From: Bacteroidetes Order II. bacterium
GTDB taxonomy: Bacteria; Bacteroidota; Rhodothermia; Rhodothermales; UBA2364
NCBI GenBank assembly: GCA_016788705.1
Contig: JAEUSQ010000032.1
Coordinates: 62,001-126,000 of the forward strand
DNA: 64,000 nucleotides
Direction: 5' to 3'
In this document: positions 8,000-17,238 of the stretch, one piece after another
Position numbering within the stretch: position 1 is the stretch's first letter
Layout: each line of letters begins with the position of its first letter
Made by a program: the position numbers and the translations under genes
The notes under the pieces: model-generated
What the model saw: only the letters and a program-made list of their open reading frames with translations
What the model was told of the DNA's origin: nothing
Database searches by the model: none

Positions 8000-8712
8000 G
8001 TGCTATTATTCAGGCACGTATGGGATCGAGTCGCCTGCCAGCCAAAGTCTTAAAAACATTACCTTATGATAGTCATATAACTGTTTTAGATCGCATTATT
8101 CAGGTTCTTGAATCTATTCCAGAAATCAATAAGGTCATCATTGCAATTCCCAATACACCCCAAGATGACTCTTTAGCCCAAATATTAGCCGATAAAAAAG
8201 TTTTATACTATAGAGGTAGCGAACAAGATGTTTTGAGCCGCTTCTATGAAGCAAGCCATAGGCATAAACTTCAAACCATTTTGCGCTTTACAGCAGACAA
8301 TCCTTGTATTGATGCTACATTTATCCATCAAACCTTAGTCACACACTTGGCGGCAGGTGCCGATTACACAAACTCGCAAGGTTTACCTTTAGGAACAAAC
8401 TTAGAAGTTTTCTCTTTTACGGCTTTAGAGAAAGCATTTAAAGCTGCCGATACGCCCTATGAACGAGAACATGTAACGCCATATATTAAAAATATACAAA
8501 ATGGATTCATGCTCCACACCATCGCTTATAAAGGATTTGACCCAGAACTGAGGCTGACATTAGACACCGCGCAAGATTATACATTTCAATGCTGTTTATT
8601 TTTAGCCTTGAAGGAAGCAAATCTTCCCCTTACATTGCCCGCAATTCAAGAGGTGATACATCGCCACCCTTGGATGACTGAGATCAATCGTCATATTAAA
8701 CAAGCAAGTTGA
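7993..8712 (+). CDS. pseF: SpsF/PseF-type cytidylyltransferase
   Basis: Nucleotidyltransferase of the SpsF/COG1861 type, predicted to activate pseudaminic acid to CMP-Pse. The N terminus reads GAIIQARMGSSRLPAKVLK, the nucleotide-binding loop of the family; RFTADNP (at about 96-102) and YEREHVTPYI follow. I chose the ATG at 7993 because relatives begin only a few residues before this loop; an ATG at 7984 would add three residues. The start overlaps the end of the SDR gene. A second, NeuA/LegF-like CMP-sugar synthetase lies at 38127-38822, so the two nonulosonates probably have separate activating enzymes. Confidence 0.88.
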   Translation: MVGAIIQARMGSSRLPAKVLKTLPYDSHITVLDRIIQVLESIPEINKVIIAIPNTPQDDSLAQILADKKVLYYRGSEQDVLSRFYEASHRHKLQTILRFTADNPCIDATFIHQTLVTHLAAGADYTNSQGLPLGTNLEVFSFTALEKAFKAADTPYEREHVTPYIKNIQNGFMLHTIAYKGFDPELRLTLDTAQDYTFQCCLFLALKEANLPLTLPAIQEVIHRHPWMTEINRHIKQAS

Positions 8713-8716
8713 AGTT

Positions 8717-10120
8717 ATGCCTCGCGTTTTTTTTAGAGCAGATGGAAACGAAAAGATTGGCCTTGGCCACATTATGCGTTGCTTAGCACTTGCAGAAATG
8801 CTACAAACGCATTTTGAATGCGTATTTTTAATACAAGCACCATCTGTTTTACTAAAACAACAAATAGAAGCATCAGGAAGTTTTGTAATAAGTTTACCTC
8901 AGCAGGAGGTTGATGCAAACGAAGTAACGGAGGAGCTTTCAAAACATATCACAAGCCAAGATATGATTATCTTAGATGGATACACATTCCAAACAGCATA
9001 CCAAAAAGCGCTAAAAAACTTATCTATCAAAGTCGTTTGTATAGATGATATACCAAATGGACTTTACTATGCAGATGCTATTATCAATCATACAGGCGGT
9101 TTTTCTTCGACAGATTATAAGACAGCACAGCCAGCACATTTTTACCTAGGCCCTCAATACGCTTTATTACGCACTAACTTCTTGGCAGCGAAGCGATCTA
9201 TACCTCATATTTTTATTTGCTTTGGTGGAGCAGATCCAGAGAATTACACGATGCAGATGTTACAAACGTGTTTTACCCATCATGCCAGAAGTGTACTTGA
9301 AGTCGTCATTGGAAGTGCTAACCAGCATCAGCAACAACTTTCAGACTTACAACAAATACACTCAAACCTCCATATTCATTATAACTTATCGGCCCAGGAA
9401 ATGGTTGAACTCATGGCACGTTGCGATATAGGGATCACTTCTGCAAGTACAATTGCTTATGAATATTTATCTACTGGGGGTAGGCTCTTCGTTATTCAAA
9501 CAGCAAGTAACCAAAAACACCTATTCCAGTTTCTTGTTTCTGAAGGGCTTGCAGAAGAGGGTACAATATCGAATCTAAACAAGGCACTCAATCCATCCAA
9601 TAAAATTGCCACTTTATTTGATGGCCAACAAGCAAAGCGGCTCCGCCAAGTGTTTTTTGATTTGAGTATAAAAATTCAGCAGGCTAACCTTAATGACGCA
9701 CAAGCTTTATATAATTGGGCAAACGATCCTATTACAAGGTCTCAATCTTTTTCTACCGAGCCTATTGTATGGGACCAACATTTAACATGGTTCCAACGTA
9801 AATTAAACGATCCTCAAAGCGATCTATTAATCGCGTGGTTCGGAGAGGAAGCAATTGGGCAAGTTCGTTTTGATCACCGTACAGATTATACTTTAATTAG
9901 TTACGGGCTAGCCCCAAAATACAGAGGACATGGGCTTGGCTACAGTATTTTAAGGCTTGCTATAGACTGGCTCACAACGCGCCGTAATACAAAGAACTTA
10001 TGGGGCTATGTAAAACTTTCCAACCCGGCATCTATGCGTGCTTTTGAAAAATTAGCTTTTGAACGAAATCACACAACAGACTATCCAGAAACCTATTTAT
10101 ACACTTTAAACTTAAAATAA
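8717..10120 (+). CDS. pseG: Fused UDP-sugar hydrolase (PseG/SpsG) and GNAT N-acetyltransferase (PseH)
   Basis: Two enzymes in one 467-residue chain. Residues 1 to about 310 are a GT-B-like PseG domain (FRADGNEKIGLGHIMRCLALAE, with the PseG catalytic histidine equivalent at His18; CFGGADPEN near 173; GITSASTIAYEYL near 240). It removes UDP from the diacetamido sugar. Residues from about 314 to the end form a GNAT domain (IKIQQANLNDAQALYNW, then YGLAPKYRGHGLGYSIL as the acetyl-CoA loop, then NPASMRAFEKLAF) expected to acetylate the 4-amino group. The two activities are consecutive steps. It lies four bases after pseF and its stop overlaps the pseI start by one base. Confidence 0.93.
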   Translation: MPRVFFRADGNEKIGLGHIMRCLALAEMLQTHFECVFLIQAPSVLLKQQIEASGSFVISLPQQEVDANEVTEELSKHITSQDMIILDGYTFQTAYQKALKNLSIKVVCIDDIPNGLYYADAIINHTGGFSSTDYKTAQPAHFYLGPQYALLRTNFLAAKRSIPHIFICFGGADPENYTMQMLQTCFTHHARSVLEVVIGSANQHQQQLSDLQQIHSNLHIHYNLSAQEMVELMARCDIGITSASTIAYEYLSTGGRLFVIQTASNQKHLFQFLVSEGLAEEGTISNLNKALNPSNKIATLFDGQQAKRLRQVFFDLSIKIQQANLNDAQALYNWANDPITRSQSFSTEPIVWDQHLTWFQRKLNDPQSDLLIAWFGEEAIGQVRFDHRTDYTLISYGLAPKYRGHGLGYSILRLAIDWLTTRRNTKNLWGYVKLSNPASMRAFEKLAFERNHTTDYPETYLYTLNLK

Positions 10121-11163
10121 TGGCTTCTATTCGGCTTTCTACCTGTCAAATTGGGCAAGCACATAAACCCTTTGTGATTGCTGAAATGTCGGGCAATCAC
10201 AATCACTCCTTAGAACGCGCTTTAAGTATTGTAGATGCTGCGGCTGATGCAGGTGCACATGCCCTAAAACTTCAAACTTATACCGCAGATACCATGACAA
10301 TTAAGGGAGCTTACACCATTCAAGATCAAAATTCTTTGTGGCATGGAGCAGAGTTATACGATTTATATAAAAAAGCTTATACGCCCTGGGAATGGCATAA
10401 ACCCTTATTTGATCGGGCAAGAGTGCGGGGGATGATTCCGTTTAGCTCTCCTTTTGATGAAACTTCTGTGGACTTTTTAGAGTCATTAGAGGTCGAACTT
10501 TATAAAATTGCGTCTTTTGAAAATACAGATCATCCACTGCTAAAAAAGGTGGCACAGACTGGTAAACCTGTTATTATGTCCACAGGTGTTAGCACCATTG
10601 CAGATATTTTTGAATCTGTTCAAGTGCTAAAAAACAATGGATGCAAAGAATTAATTTTGCTTAAATGTACCAGTACTTACCCTTCCTCTCCTGAGAATAC
10701 CAACTTAAATACAATTCCCGTTTTACAACAAGTTTTCCAAGATTGTGTTATAGGGCTTTCTGACCATACAATGGGCGTTGGAGTTGCAGTTGCTTCTGTC
10801 GCCCTTGGCGCACGGGTTATTGAAAAACATTTCACCTTACGGCGTGCAGATGGGGGCGTAGATAGTGCCTTTTCTTTAGAGCCAGAAGAATTGGCAACCT
10901 TGGTTATAGAAAGTGAGCGTGCCTTCTTAGGCTTAGGAACGCCTCAATTTAATGTTCAAGACAAAGAAAAAAATAGCCTGTTATTTAAGCGTTCTATTTA
11001 TGTATCCAAGGACATTGAAATTGGGGAACCGTTTACAAGTGAAAACATTCGTGTTATCCGCCCTGGGAATGGTCTTCCTCCTAAGTTTTACGATCTCCTT
11101 TTAGGCAAACAAGCCAAACAAGCATATAAGGCAGGCACTCCTCTTACCTTTGATGCTATCTAA
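10120..11163 (+). CDS. pseI: Pseudaminic acid synthase
   Basis: A NeuB-family enzyme (347 residues) that condenses the 6-deoxy diacetamido-altrose product with phosphoenolpyruvate. The TIM-barrel domain shows FVIAEMSGNHNHS (about 18-30), ALKLQTYTADTM, YKIASFE, STGVSTIADI, GLSDHTMG and EKHFTLRRADGGVDSAFSLE; a C-terminal SAF antifreeze-like domain (about 288-345, KRSIYVSKDIEIGEPF to PGNGLPP) closes the active site. AEMSGNHN and the RADGGVDSAFS segment are of the PseI/SpsE type, whereas the second synthase in the window (14959-15990) reads AEAGVNHNGD and DRSMPGPDHAAS like NeuB/LegI. It is last in the coupled Pse set. Confidence 0.95.
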   Translation: MASIRLSTCQIGQAHKPFVIAEMSGNHNHSLERALSIVDAAADAGAHALKLQTYTADTMTIKGAYTIQDQNSLWHGAELYDLYKKAYTPWEWHKPLFDRARVRGMIPFSSPFDETSVDFLESLEVELYKIASFENTDHPLLKKVAQTGKPVIMSTGVSTIADIFESVQVLKNNGCKELILLKCTSTYPSSPENTNLNTIPVLQQVFQDCVIGLSDHTMGVGVAVASVALGARVIEKHFTLRRADGGVDSAFSLEPEELATLVIESERAFLGLGTPQFNVQDKEKNSLLFKRSIYVSKDIEIGEPFTSENIRVIRPGNGLPPKFYDLLLGKQAKQAYKAGTPLTFDAI

Positions 11164-11200
11164 GATTCAACAATCTAAAGAATTAAAGCCTTATAAATTC

Positions 11201-11225
11201 ACCTTAGCCTTTGTAAAGGTAAGGT
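11201..11225 (+). terminator. Short hairpin after pseI, possible attenuator or weak terminator
   Basis: ACCTTA-G-CCTTT, loop GT, AAAGG-TAAGGT form an 11-bp stem with one bulged G, followed by TTTG. It lies in the 69-base gap between pseI and the next gene and could partly end the pse transcript or stabilise it. Confidence 0.35.
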
Positions 11226-11232
11226 TTGTATT

Positions 11233-12993
11233 ATGATTACAAAGCTGATTTTGGATTTTAGTTATGAATATGGGGCAGCCCAAACAGCACCTCATATTCA
11301 CATTTTAACTTCTTTATATGAAGGAGAAAGAGTTACAAATGTAAAAGCATTTAAGCCAAGTAAAAATCAAATAGACCACTATATTACAGAATGGTCTAAG
11401 CTCATTAAAACGACAAAAGAACATCCACTTCTTCAAGACACCCTTATTGCAGCAGAGCGCACTTTTTATGATGCAGTTATTTCTCCTTTTATTTGTTGGA
11501 TCAATGCCATTCATCATATTTTAGCTCAACATCCAAAGATTGATACCATTTCTTTTGCACAATACAATAATGCAAATCAAGTTTTTTTTATTGAGGCAGA
11601 GGGTGAGGCAAACGGCTCTTTTTTATATAAAAAATATTACTACCTACCCTACTACATTCATCAGTACCTACAAGCACAACTACCCAATATCCATATCCAT
11701 ATCGAAAAAAAAACATCTAAAACAAAGGCATCACTTAGTTTTTTCATGAGAGGCCTCATCTTTTTGGTAGCTAAGCTTATTCAGACTATTGCTTATAAGC
11801 TCATTATTCGAGAACGGAACAATTTACAAGAAGGTCATCAAAACCAAACAATTAAAAGTGCTATTCTAACTCGTGGAATTGTTCAATCGCAGTTTATACA
11901 AGAAGCTCTAAAAGCGTATGCTCCAAGCCTACTTATTTTAGTTTCTGAACAATCTTTCAGGCCTTTTGTGAATTACAATTTATTTAAAAAAAGTAAAGAT
12001 ATTAATTCTTTTTACATAGAATCGGCATTGCCTATCCGCCAACTTTTGATCTTATTAAAAAATGTTTTCTACAAAAAAAAGCTTACACGACAAAAATACA
12101 ATTTAGATTCACTACATATTGAAGGTATTAGCTTCAAGCTTAAAGACTTCATTTCCGAACTACTGGTAAAGGAGTTTGATATTCAAGTTTATCAAGAAAG
12201 TTTGGCAGCTGCTCAGCAAAAACTTAGCCGAGACTTAGGGCTGTCCTTTAGCAAAGTCATCACTATGGAAATGATGACTTCTATTCCATTTTATGTAAAG
12301 AAAGTATATATGGATAAAAAAGTTGTGCAACTACAAACAACTTTAATGGAACCAACTTATAGCCCTCGTTTTATTTTTGCAGACCAGTTTGTATTTACAG
12401 ATCGCAATACGTATGAAGGTTTTTGCAAAGTAAACCCTCAAATGGAATCTTTATTTTCTTGTATTTCATGGTTTAAATATTTAGGAATAAACAAGAAACA
12501 TCTAAAGAGTAGTGTTCATAAAGTTGTTTTCTTTGGGCAACCATATGAAACAGAAAATGAACTAAAAATCACCGCGTACCTTAAAGAGCTATCCCACAAA
12601 TTAGCTTTTAAGCTATATATTAAACCTCACCCTCGTCAACGGGGTAATCCATGGAATGTACCTGAAAACAGGCTCATACCTAATGAAGTAACGATTGATC
12701 AGATATTAGCTGATACAGATCTTGCCATTACAAGGATTTCATCTGTAGGAACTGATTTTTGGGCGTATGGAGTACCTTGCCTTTTTGTTAAGCTAAGTGA
12801 CTTTGACCGTGCTGCAAAATTATTTTATACACCAGATGATTATGAAGGTATCCTAACAGATATAGCAAACATTCGGGATAAAATAGAAGGTATTGTAGAT
12901 TTGCAAAAATCTTTTATACAGCATCCTTTATACAAGTTTTTTGAAGTAGATGAGTCCGCTATTTCAGGCTTGATTTTAGATATTTATACCTAG
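11233..12993 (+). CDS. Putative GT-B-like glycosyltransferase, KPHPR family (copy A; candidate Pse transferase)
   Basis: I do not recognise a named family for this 586-residue protein. No signal peptide is seen; a hydrophobic patch lies near 173-190. The C-terminal third resembles the nucleotide-binding half of GT-B enzymes such as capsule/CDP-glycerol-type transferases: a strand and turn reading FFGQPYETEN, then LYIKPHPR (His466) and ITRISS (Arg501-Ser504), followed by YGVPCLF. The protein at 18467-20287 matches it along its length: both start with an FSYE segment, both have an AEGE segment mid-protein, and both have KPHPR and RISS at equal spacing. Each copy directly follows a nonulosonate module. 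I infer that this one transfers pseudaminic acid from CMP-Pse. It is AT-rich compared with flanking genes. Confidence 0.6.
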   Translation: MITKLILDFSYEYGAAQTAPHIHILTSLYEGERVTNVKAFKPSKNQIDHYITEWSKLIKTTKEHPLLQDTLIAAERTFYDAVISPFICWINAIHHILAQHPKIDTISFAQYNNANQVFFIEAEGEANGSFLYKKYYYLPYYIHQYLQAQLPNIHIHIEKKTSKTKASLSFFMRGLIFLVAKLIQTIAYKLIIRERNNLQEGHQNQTIKSAILTRGIVQSQFIQEALKAYAPSLLILVSEQSFRPFVNYNLFKKSKDINSFYIESALPIRQLLILLKNVFYKKKLTRQKYNLDSLHIEGISFKLKDFISELLVKEFDIQVYQESLAAAQQKLSRDLGLSFSKVITMEMMTSIPFYVKKVYMDKKVVQLQTTLMEPTYSPRFIFADQFVFTDRNTYEGFCKVNPQMESLFSCISWFKYLGINKKHLKSSVHKVVFFGQPYETENELKITAYLKELSHKLAFKLYIKPHPRQRGNPWNVPENRLIPNEVTIDQILADTDLAITRISSVGTDFWAYGVPCLFVKLSDFDRAAKLFYTPDDYEGILTDIANIRDKIEGIVDLQKSFIQHPLYKFFEVDESAISGLILDIYT

Positions 12994-13762
12994 GTCTTTT
13001 GGTCACATAAATAGTCGTTATTTTTTGAACAGGAAATGTATATACAGAAAATTAGAGATCATGAAAGCCCTCAGCAACCGTAGAGAGCTGGCGAATGGGT
13101 ATTAAGGAAGGGAGTTCAGGTTTTTAAGAACAAGGCTGGTCAAAGTCATAAACTGTTGAAAAAATGAATTTAACATCCTGCCTCAAGAAGCGCAAACGTT
13201 TTTTAAAGCATCAATATAGATTCAAGATAAGATAAATGGATCTGCTCTATGGTGATAAGTGACGGGTGTCAAGTCAAGTTGTTTTTTTTTTAGGGAGCGT
13301 CTTTAAAGACGAAACGGTAAAAATTTCAACACAAAGAAAATTATAAATCTGCAAGGCGATCTATATATAGAGGATTCTTCTCCTGCAACAACCAATTATT
13401 TTTCGATACAAGGTAAGGCGTCATTACAAATAATTCTGTTTTGCAATAATTAAATATTTTCTCCTTCAGAATTGATCAACCAACTATTCTTTTGCATTGA
13501 CAATGCTTGGGTAGATGTGGCCCTTAAAATTCAATAACGTTTGAGTATTGGGCAAGAAAGAAGATAGTTAATCTCTTACCTCCTCCATATTCGTCTTGCC
13601 TCAATAATTATTAAATCGCTCTGGAAGAAACCTAAAGTAAGATAGTTTACACTTTATAATTAGCCAGCCGTTAATTGCTGATTGGTTAGCATTGGCGGCT
13701 GTAAGTTCCGAGTTAACCATAAATGTTTCTCCTAACAAGTTTTCAACTTTTCAAAGACTTTT
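12994..13762. other. Long intergenic region without an intact gene
   Basis: All frames are broken by stops. Two stretches look protein-like but decayed: about 13105-13160 (a VLRKGVQVFKNKAGQSHKLLKK reading) and about 13585-13650 (a HIRLASIIIKSLWKKPKV reading, reminiscent of a transposase end). Neither could be assigned. A promoter for the lhgO-neuBC genes must lie within or near this gap, but no convincing box was found. Confidence 0.5.
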
Positions 13763-14962
13763 ATGCAATACGATGTCGTCGTTGTTGGAGGTGGAATTGT
13801 AGGTTTAGCGACCGGCTGGGCCCTTATTCAAACCAACCCCGCCTTAAAGTTGGTCATATTAGAGAAGGAAGCAACACTTGCTCAGCATCAAACAGGCCGA
13901 AACAGTGGTGTAATCCATAGCGGAATTTACTATAAGCCCGGTAGCTTTAAAGCAAAGTTTGCCCGTGCAGGCCGTGAAAGTATGGTCGCATTTGCCAGAG
14001 AATATGGCATTGCACATGATATTTGTGGCAAACTCATCGTGGCAAGCCATGATTCCGAGCGAGAAGGTTTGAATAAGCTTTATGAGCGTGGACTTGAGAA
14101 CCAGATTCGAGTGACGCGCGTGAGCAAAGCAGAGATGAAAGACATTGAGCCGCACTTGCGCGGCGAAGAAGGGGTTCAAGTGCTGGATGCAGGCATTATT
14201 GATTACAAACAAGTCGTCCAACAGCTCAAAACGTTGCTCTTGGCATCAGGGGTGGAAATCCGTTTGGGTATAGAGGCAAAGGAGGTCGTTTCTCATAAAG
14301 ATGGCATTGAGGTTCAGACCAACCAGGCGCTGGTGCGAGGACGATATTTTATCAATTGTGGTGGCTTATGGAGCGACCGCATCGCCAAGAAATCCAAAGC
14401 AACTGTAGAGGTCAAGATTGTTCCATTTCGGGGGGAGTATTTTGAGCTAAAGCCAGAAAAAAACCACTTGGTCAAAAACTTGATTTATCCGGTCCCCAAT
14501 CCCAATTTTCCGTTTTTGGGCGTACACCTCACCCGCATGGTTCATGGCGGTATTCATGCAGGGCCCAATGCGGTACTTGCTTTTAAGCGAGATGGGTATT
14601 CTAAATTAGACTTTAGTTTGCGGGATACTTTAGACACCCTAACCTTTCCCGGCTTTTGGATTTTAGCTGGAAAATATTTGGGAGATGGGGTGCAAGAAAT
14701 GCTTCGCTCATTCAGTAAAAAACGTTTTACAGCCTCCTTGCAAGCCCTCGTTCCCGAAATTCAAATGGAAGATTTAACCCCCTCCCCTGCCGGCATTCGA
14801 GCGCAAGCCATGCTTAGAAATGGACAGTTGGTGGATGACTTTATGATCCATGTAGAAGATCGCGCCATGCACGTTTGTAATGCACCTTCCCCTGCAGCCA
14901 CAGCCTCGCTAGAAATTGGTCGTTACCTAAGCCAAGAACTTATTAAAAGATTTGATTTATGA
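13763..14962 (+). CDS. lhgO: L-2-hydroxyglutarate oxidase/dehydrogenase family FAD protein
   Basis: An FAD-dependent oxidoreductase (399 residues) with a GGGIVG dinucleotide motif at 9-14, TGRNSGVIHSGIYY at about 48-61 (a hallmark of LhgO), VPFRGEYFEL and VPNPNFPFLGVHLTRMVHGGIHAGPNAVLAF in the substrate domain. LhgO oxidises L-2-hydroxyglutarate to 2-oxoglutarate and feeds electrons to quinone. It overlaps neuB by four bases (ATGA), so it is translated together with nonulosonate synthase genes, although no step of that pathway is known to need it. It could oxidise a sugar-derived hydroxy acid or simply be a hitch-hiker. Family firm, local role unknown. Confidence 0.9.
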   Translation: MQYDVVVVGGGIVGLATGWALIQTNPALKLVILEKEATLAQHQTGRNSGVIHSGIYYKPGSFKAKFARAGRESMVAFAREYGIAHDICGKLIVASHDSEREGLNKLYERGLENQIRVTRVSKAEMKDIEPHLRGEEGVQVLDAGIIDYKQVVQQLKTLLLASGVEIRLGIEAKEVVSHKDGIEVQTNQALVRGRYFINCGGLWSDRIAKKSKATVEVKIVPFRGEYFELKPEKNHLVKNLIYPVPNPNFPFLGVHLTRMVHGGIHAGPNAVLAFKRDGYSKLDFSLRDTLDTLTFPGFWILAGKYLGDGVQEMLRSFSKKRFTASLQALVPEIQMEDLTPSPAGIRAQAMLRNGQLVDDFMIHVEDRAMHVCNAPSPAATASLEIGRYLSQELIKRFDL

Positions 14963-15990
14963 ATAAAACTCAAGTGCTAATCATTGCAGAGGCTGGCGTA
15001 AACCACAATGGAGATTTAGCCCTTGCAAAGAAGTTGATAGAAGTTGCCGCTGCTGCGGGGGCAGACTATGTAAAGTTTCAAACTTTTTTAGCCAAAAACT
15101 TAGTCAGTGCTCATGCTAAAAAAGCGAAATATCAAATTGAAAACTTGGGTGCGGCTTCGGAAGATGACACCCAATATTCGATGCTTAAGCAATATGAATT
15201 AAGCCCTTCAGACCATGCAACATTGATTGCACATTGTAAGGCTTGTGGCATTCGCTTCCTTTCTACCGCCTTCGACCTAGAGAGCTTAGACTTATTGCGC
15301 CAGATTGACCTTGACTTATATAAAATTCCATCAGGTGAAATCACCAATTTGCCCTATCTAAAAGAACTTGGTCGTTTAGGTAAACCGATTGTTTTGTCAA
15401 CGGGTATGGCAACTTTGGAGGACATCGAAGCTGCGATTCAGGTTTTACAGGCAGCAGGAGCAGACCGAGAAACCATTACAGTCCTGCACTGCAATACCGA
15501 ATATCCAACGCCTATGGAGGATGTAAACTTGCGGGCGATGCAGACCATTCAAACACGCTTGGGCGTGGCAATTGGGTACTCCGATCATACTTTAGGGATC
15601 GAAGTACCCGTGGCAGCCGTTGCTTTGGGGGCCGTTTGTATCGAAAAGCATTTTACCTTAGATCGGTCTATGCCAGGCCCAGACCATGCCGCCTCTTTAG
15701 AACCAGAAGAGCTTAAAGCAATGGTTAAAGCCATTCGCAACATTGAAAAAGCGTTAGGACATGGGCTAAAAACGCCTTCTCCTTCTGAAATAAAAAATAT
15801 GGCGATTGCCCGAAAAAGCATCCATTTAGCCCATGACCTCGCTCAAGGAACCTTGCTAAGTGAAGCAGATTTGGTGATGAAGCGCCCCGGTGATGGTCTC
15901 TCGCCGATGGAACTGCCTAACGTTTTAGGCAAACGCCTCAAGTATGCTTTAGCGGCTGACCATAAACTTGATTTAAAGGATTTGGCATAA
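14959..15990 (+). CDS. neuB: N-acetylneuraminate/legionaminate synthase
   Basis: Condenses a 2-epimerised hexosamine (ManNAc or 2,4-diacetamido-2,4,6-trideoxymannose) with phosphoenolpyruvate. The 343-residue protein has AEAGVNHNGD (10-19), VKFQTF, YKIPSGEITN, STGMATLEDIE, GYSDHTLGIEVPVAA and EKHFTLDRSMPGPDHAASLE, then a C-terminal SAF domain with KSIHLAHDLAQGT and MKRPGDGLSP. It is followed without a gap by the hydrolysing 2-epimerase. The DRSMPGPDHAAS motif is of the NeuB/LegI type rather than PseI. The choice between Neu5Ac and legionaminic acid is open; a LegF-like synthetase, a CBS-nucleotidyltransferase and an amidotransferase nearby favour a legionaminic-type sugar. Confidence 0.93.
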   Translation: MNKTQVLIIAEAGVNHNGDLALAKKLIEVAAAAGADYVKFQTFLAKNLVSAHAKKAKYQIENLGAASEDDTQYSMLKQYELSPSDHATLIAHCKACGIRFLSTAFDLESLDLLRQIDLDLYKIPSGEITNLPYLKELGRLGKPIVLSTGMATLEDIEAAIQVLQAAGADRETITVLHCNTEYPTPMEDVNLRAMQTIQTRLGVAIGYSDHTLGIEVPVAAVALGAVCIEKHFTLDRSMPGPDHAASLEPEELKAMVKAIRNIEKALGHGLKTPSPSEIKNMAIARKSIHLAHDLAQGTLLSEADLVMKRPGDGLSPMELPNVLGKRLKYALAADHKLDLKDLA

Positions 15991-17154
15991 ATGGCTCGTA
16001 AAATTTGCGTTGTGACGGGTAGCCGTGCCGAATATGGTCTGCTCTTTGGGCTTTTGAAAGAAATCCAAGAAGACCCTGACCTCTGCTTGCAATTGGTCGT
16101 CACAGGCATGCACCTCTCGCCAGAATTTGGACTAACCTATAAAACTATTCTACAAGATGGCTTTGAAATCCATGAAAGGGTCGAAATCCTACTTTCGAGC
16201 GATAGCGCCCAAGGCGTTTCAAAAAGTGTTGGTTTGGGGCTAATTGGGTTTGCAGATGCCTTTGAGCGCCTTAAGCCTGATCTTCTGGTTTTACTCGGCG
16301 ACCGCTTTGAAGTGTTTGCTGCCGCCCAAGCAGCCATGCTTGCCCGCATCCCTATCGCCCATCTACACGGCGGCGAAACCACAGAAGGAAACTTCGATGA
16401 AGCCATACGCCATAGTATTACCAAAATGGCCCACTTGCACTTTACTTCAGCCGAAGTCTATCGAAACCGCGTTATTCAATTGGGAGAAGCGCCAAACCGC
16501 GTTTGGAATGTAGGAGCCTTGGCAGTGGACAACCTCAAGCAAGTTCCGCTTTGGTCACGCAATCAATTGATCGAAAACCTGAATATTACCTGGGGCAACC
16601 CCATGCTTTTAGTGACTTACCATCCTGTAACCAACTCAGAAGAGTCCCCAGAAAGCCAGCTTAAAGCCTTATTTGAAGCTATAGATGCCTTCCCTAACGC
16701 AAAAGCGGTGATTACAAAAGCAAATGCGGATACGGCTGGGCGGGTTATTAACCAATTGATCGAAACCTATGTTGCCACACAACCGCATCGTATTTTTGCT
16801 TTTACTTCATTGGGACAGGTTCGATATTTGAGTATGTTACAAGAATGTGATTTAGTCTTAGGGAACTCTTCAAGCGGCATCATTGAAGCGCCTCTATTTG
16901 GTAAGCCTACTATTAACATTGGTCTAAGACAAGCTGGTCGCCTTAGAACTTCATCTATTTTGGACTGCGAAGCCTCCAAAGAAGCCATTATAGATGCCAT
17001 TAAAACAGGGCTTAGCTCCCGCTTTAAAGCACAAGCAAAGGAAACTGCTTCGCCTTATGGACAAGTAGGAGTCGCAAAAAGAATCAAGGCCGTTGTCAAA
17101 AGTATGCCTTTAGAGGGCATTTTATTTAAAACTTTTTACGATCTTTCTCAATAG
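15991..17154 (+). CDS. neuC: Hydrolysing UDP-N-acetylhexosamine 2-epimerase
   Basis: A GT-B-fold enzyme of 387 residues that hydrolyses UDP and inverts C2, giving free ManNAc or its 4-acetamido-6-deoxy analogue for the synthase upstream. Family features are VTGSRAEYGLL (8-18), VTGMHLSPEFG, LGDRFEVFAAA, HLHGGETTEGNFDEAIRH, VTYHPVT, KANADTAGR and GNSSSGIIEAP. These mark the NeuC/LegG group, distinct from the non-hydrolysing WecB-type epimerase at 27145-28230. It begins on the base after the neuB stop. An 84-base gap with a short AAACGA/TCGTTT hairpin (17196-17212) separates it from the amidotransferase. Confidence 0.94.
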   Translation: MARKICVVTGSRAEYGLLFGLLKEIQEDPDLCLQLVVTGMHLSPEFGLTYKTILQDGFEIHERVEILLSSDSAQGVSKSVGLGLIGFADAFERLKPDLLVLLGDRFEVFAAAQAAMLARIPIAHLHGGETTEGNFDEAIRHSITKMAHLHFTSAEVYRNRVIQLGEAPNRVWNVGALAVDNLKQVPLWSRNQLIENLNITWGNPMLLVTYHPVTNSEESPESQLKALFEAIDAFPNAKAVITKANADTAGRVINQLIETYVATQPHRIFAFTSLGQVRYLSMLQECDLVLGNSSSGIIEAPLFGKPTINIGLRQAGRLRTSSILDCEASKEAIIDAIKTGLSSRFKAQAKETASPYGQVGVAKRIKAVVKSMPLEGILFKTFYDLSQ

Positions 17155-17238
17155 CGAGCTTATACCCCACCGTATAACCTCCCTTAATCCAATTTAAACG
17201 ACTAAATCGTTTTAACCCTTTCAATTTTAGCTCTTGCG

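Noticed and set aside
13723-13920. Small frame overlapping the start of lhgO
   Set aside because: It reads lhgO in another frame, has no family features, and would leave the clear LhgO start inside it.
17196-17212. Small hairpin between neuC and the amidotransferase as a terminator
   Set aside because: Only a 6-bp AT-rich stem without a convincing T-run; too weak for a separate feature.
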